Shown piece after piece: positions 61,312 through 64,000 of a DNA stretch of 64,000 nt. The number at the start of each line of letters is the position of its first letter. Positions within the stretch are counted from its first letter, which is position 1. This DNA comes from Nostoc linckia z4. Its GTDB lineage: Bacteria > Cyanobacteriota > Cyanobacteriia > Cyanobacteriales > Nostocaceae. A model generated the notes under the pieces. It saw nothing but the letters and a program-made list of their open reading frames with translations, did no database searches and had not been told where the DNA came from. The position numbers and the translations under genes were made by a program. The stretch lies in the NCBI RefSeq assembly GCF_002608075.1, contig NZ_LAHA01000006.1, positions 22,711-86,710 on the forward strand, given 5' to 3'.

Positions 61312-62604
61312 CTATTGCAGCATTACCTCATAGTCTTTGCCATTTGGTTTTAATACAAATGTAGAAGATGATTCTAAATATTTGGTAAAACTAGAACCTA
61401 ATTTTAGCTTTTTTAGAATTGAAGTAGGAGATATTCCTGTTATTTTTTGTATCTCTGTACCTAGTTTAGATACAGATAATTTAGTTTGAGGAGAATTGAT
61501 TTGAAACTCTCGAATTATTTTTAATAAAAATTTATCTAATGTCTGGCGATCGCCAATTTGAATAAACTTGTCTTCTTTCTCTAGTTTAATGTTAATCGAT
61601 TGTGTAGATAATTCATCTTGAGGATAAATTGCTTCTGCAATTTCTGGAGGATGTTGATGAATGTTAGTATTGAGATTACGCCTTTCTTCAAATAAATTCG
61701 CAATAGTGGCTAAATTTTGTAATTTCGTATTGATTGAATTTTGTTCATTTTTAATTAAATCCTGAATTTCTGCAACTACTTGTTGCAAAGATGGAATTTC
61801 TCTGGCTATTGTTATAGAATAATGAGTTAAGTTACCAGTATTTCTGTTTTCTATATGCAAAGTTTGTCCTTGTCTACGCACCCAATAAACAATCAAGCCT
61901 TGATTTTGCAGTTCGTTACAGAGGTGAACTAAAATTCCATCGCCAGAACAGACAAAAATTTCTTTAACTGTGGGATATGAGCGTAATATAGAAGCACCAA
62001 ATCCAATCATTTTAGCATCAGCACTATCCTTACCTCCAGGCACATGAATCAGTTGATAGCCACGCTTATACAGTTCAATATCGTGCTTACCAATACTGGG
62101 ATTTCTCCAATTAGCAAATGCTAATTTAACTTCCAGTGCATACTCACATATACTCGCTAAAAATAATTCAGAATTAATATCTAATTTTAAATTTTCCGCG
62201 TCTAAAAGTAAAAGAGAAATTTTTGTTTCTAATTGATGTTTCTGTTTGCTTTCCTGTTTTGGGTGAAGTTTTTGAATAAATTGGTTAAAAGTATCAGATT
62301 CTAGCAAATCTGGGGATAATAAAATTTTCCTTAGTTCTTCAGCAAAAAGCGAACTAAAAGAACTAAGGCTTATTTCTGTCAATTTTTCTTCTATTGGTAG
62401 TTTTTTTGCTAAAGCAATTTCTGTAGCTTCAGCCACAGTTGATTTAGTATGTCCATTACTATTAGCAATCAAATCACTTTCTACCAAAGGAGAAAGTATT
62501 GGTTCAAGGAATTGTTTACCACAGTTTTTGCACAGGTAATTCTGCTTGCCATTCCGACGACCATTTTTACGATATGAAGTAGATTCGCACCGGGGACATT
62601 TCAT
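61312..62604 (-). CDS. Zinc-ribbon/NYN nuclease/LOTUS-like protein
   Basis: 430 residues. Residues 3-28: four-cysteine zinc ribbon (CPRC...CKNC) like that of IS1-type InsA proteins (QNYLCKNCGKQFLE). Residues about 127-270: NYN/PIN-like nuclease with LLLLDAENLKL (Asp135), GGKDSADAKM (Asp193, Asp196) and VCSGDGI (Asp222), the expected acidic cluster. Residues about 345-425: winged-helix module with LSVSKLGTEIQKITGISPTS and KLKLGSSFTKYLE, resembling OST-HTH/LOTUS RNA-binding domains. Soluble; probable RNA-targeting nuclease. Upstream of it is pstB but in the same direction with 150 bp between. Function unproven. Confidence 0.8.
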   Translation of the reverse strand: MKCPRCESTSYRKNGRRNGKQNYLCKNCGKQFLEPILSPLVESDLIANSNGHTKSTVAEATEIALAKKLPIEEKLTEISLSSFSSLFAEELRKILLSPDLLESDTFNQFIQKLHPKQESKQKHQLETKISLLLLDAENLKLDINSELFLASICEYALEVKLAFANWRNPSIGKHDIELYKRGYQLIHVPGGKDSADAKMIGFGASILRSYPTVKEIFVCSGDGILVHLCNELQNQGLIVYWVRRQGQTLHIENRNTGNLTHYSITIAREIPSLQQVVAEIQDLIKNEQNSINTKLQNLATIANLFEERRNLNTNIHQHPPEIAEAIYPQDELSTQSINIKLEKEDKFIQIGDRQTLDKFLLKIIREFQINSPQTKLSVSKLGTEIQKITGISPTSILKKLKLGSSFTKYLESSSTFVLKPNGKDYEVMLQ

Positions 62605-62754
62605 TTTTTATTGAGGTGGTCTAAAGCAGATACTCTTCTTAAGTTTATATTATAAAAAATTATCTTCGCTTAAATTAGTATTGCCCAACACAAGAAAAAC
62701 TCAAAACTCGTGGAAATTAAATTACAGTCATTTGTTTTGATTTTTAGCCAAATT

Positions 62755-63534
62755 TTAATTGATGCGGGCAAAAACGTAATCGCGGGTACGGGAATCAAGG
62801 GGATTTGTAAAAATTTTATTTGTAGTACCAAATTCAACCATTTGAGTAATCCGATTTTCATTGCTGTGAAAGAAAGCCGTAAAATCAGACAGGCGAGTCA
62901 CTTGTTGCATGTTGTGGGTGACAATTACAATTGTCAACTCAGAGCGCAAGCTCTGAATCAGATTTTCAATTTGCATACTACCAATAGGATCGAGACCCGA
63001 ACAAGGTTCATCCATTAATAAAACTTTTGGTTTAACTGCCAAAGCGCGGGCAATACATAATCTTTGTTGTTGTCCTCCAGAAAGTTCTAAAGCAGATTTG
63101 TGCAATTTATTTTTCAGTTCATCCCAAAGTTCCGCAGCTTTAATGGCAGATTCGACAATTGCATCTAATTCTACTTTCGGATGCCATCCAACTAATTTCA
63201 CACCATAGGCAACATTATCATAAACGCTCATAGGAAAAAGATTTGGCTTAGGAAAAACCATACTAATTTGGCGACGTAATCTACTTAAATTGACACGACG
63301 CTCATAAATATTTTGTCCATAAAATTCTACTCTTCCTTCAACAGTTACCTCTGCTTCTAATTCATTCATCCGATTTAACGATTTAAGAAAAGTAGACTTG
63401 CCACAACCACTAGAACCAATAATTGCCGTGATTTGGTTTTGGTAAATATCCATTGACACACCTTCAACTATCTTTTGAGTCTCGTAATAGAAGCTGAAGT
63501 TTTTGACTCTGATGGCTGAAATTAGTTTACTCAT
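62755..63534 (-). CDS. pstB: Phosphate ABC transporter ATPase PstB
   Basis: 259 residues from the ATG at 63534; a start 33 bp upstream is less likely. Walker A GSSGCGKST, signature LSGGQQQR, Walker B VLLMDEP with the following CSGLDP, and THNMQQVTRLSDFTAFF near the C-terminus, which is specific to PstB. It drives high-affinity phosphate import with PstS, PstA and PstC. It differs from usual PstB in MVFPKPNLFP (Q-loop normally FQ.PNPFP), so the Q-loop glutamine is replaced by Pro-Lys. Tandem with a second pstB upstream. Confidence 0.93.
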   Translation of the reverse strand: MSKLISAIRVKNFSFYYETQKIVEGVSMDIYQNQITAIIGSSGCGKSTFLKSLNRMNELEAEVTVEGRVEFYGQNIYERRVNLSRLRRQISMVFPKPNLFPMSVYDNVAYGVKLVGWHPKVELDAIVESAIKAAELWDELKNKLHKSALELSGGQQQRLCIARALAVKPKVLLMDEPCSGLDPIGSMQIENLIQSLRSELTIVIVTHNMQQVTRLSDFTAFFHSNENRITQMVEFGTTNKIFTNPLDSRTRDYVFARIN

Positions 63535-63721
63535 ATTCCCAAAACGTGTGAAACAATACTTGACCAAGTAAGGTATTACAAATCAGCAGTGCTGTTTCAC
63601 TATGTTACTCCTAAAAGGAGAACTTCATGGAAAATACGTAAGTATATAGTAAATATATAGCAAATATACCGTTAGTAAACGTTTATATTAAATTATGTCG
63701 CAAAAATCATTGTTGAGAAAA

Positions 63722-63800
63722 TGAGGGAGGTGGGGAGATGGGGAGATGGGGAGATGGGGAGCTGGGGAGAATAGTTAATGACCAATGACTAATGACTAAT
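63722..63800. repeat. STRR array between tandem pstB genes
   Basis: GGGGAGATGGGGAGATGGGG heptamers, then a short GACCAATGACTAATGAC stretch. Confidence 0.88.
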
Positions 63801-63807
63801 TGACTTT

Positions 63808-64000
63808 TTACCCAAAACGTCCTGAAATGTAGTCGCGGGTGCGGGGGTCGATTGGGTTGTTGAAGATTTGTTCTGTAGCGCCAAATTCAATCATTTGACC
63901 AATTCGACTTTCATCGGTGCTAAAGAAAGCTGTAAAATCAGAGACGCGAGCAGCTTGCTGCATGTTATGGGTAACGATCGCAATGGTCAACTGAGACCGC
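63808..64000 (-). CDS. pstB: Phosphate ABC transporter ATPase PstB, second copy, partial (C-terminus only)
   Basis: The last 64 codons ([20 protein letters not shown] ... GRFG) of another PstB; the gene continues past the window edge. It contains the [17 protein letters not shown] and [20 protein letters not shown] ends typical of PstB, more canonical in spelling than the copy downstream (VARLSD type). It probably belongs to a larger pst operon that also includes the 62.8 kb copy. Confidence 0.93.
   Translation of the reverse strand, partial: RSQLTIAIVTHNMQQAARVSDFTAFFSTDESRIGQMIEFGATEQIFNNPIDPRTRDYISGRFG

Overview
The window comes from a filamentous, almost certainly heterocyst-forming cyanobacterium of the Nostoc/Anabaena/Tolypothrix type. 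It carries a beta-carboxysome locus, psbH/psbN, psb32, an NDH-1 CO2-uptake module and 4-hydroxyphenylpyruvate dioxygenase. HIP1 octamers (GCGATCGC) are frequent. Heptameric short tandem repeats (STRRs) fill many intergenic gaps and even sit inside the RNase P RNA gene, a trait described for heterocystous cyanobacteria.

Layout. 1-4.3 kb: two serine/threonine kinases (the first cut by the window edge), then a tandem pair of Uma2-family (DUF820) nuclease-like genes and the decayed tail of a third. 4.3-15.7 kb: an inorganic-carbon supercluster. A CO2-uptake operon (ndhF-ndhD-cup, best read as ndhF4-ndhD4-cupB/chpX) faces away from ccmK2-ccmK1-ccmL-ccmM-ccmN-ccmO, which is followed by a CmpR-like LysR regulator. 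15.9-33.4 kb: a MuiA-like protein, another Uma2 gene, mnmE, a GNAT enzyme, a lysophospholipase, a PlsC-type acyltransferase, a GH38 alpha-mannosidase, divergent psbN/psbH, a fourth Uma2 gene, tatA/E, pth and rpsU. 33.8-49.5 kb: an SPFH protein, folP, tpiA, a HupE/UreJ-like membrane protein, surE, psb32, a RibD-like reductase, a membrane sensor histidine kinase, a Gfo/Idh/MocA oxidoreductase and rnc.

50-52.8 kb is the most unusual locus: a two-gene unit in which a small EACC1-like protein precedes a 755-residue caspase/EF-hand/EAL fusion that keeps both the His/Cys protease dyad and the EAL phosphodiesterase residues. It looks like an uncharacterised caspase-effector conflict or cell-death system tied to cyclic-di-GMP. 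53-64 kb: rnpB, corA, a stand-alone groEL under a CIRCE operator, a WecA/MraY-like transferase, hppD, a short-chain dehydrogenase, a zinc-ribbon/NYN/LOTUS-like protein and two tandem pstB genes (the second cut by the window edge).

A second theme is mobile micro-repeats. Four copies of a ~120-155 bp MITE-like element with TAGAC...GTCTA-type ends occur; one supplies the stop codons of both convergent neighbours. STRR or small dispersed repeats have entered reading frames (alpha-mannosidase, Gfo/Idh oxidoreductase), rnpB and operon gaps. No tRNA, CRISPR array or intact insertion sequence was recognised.
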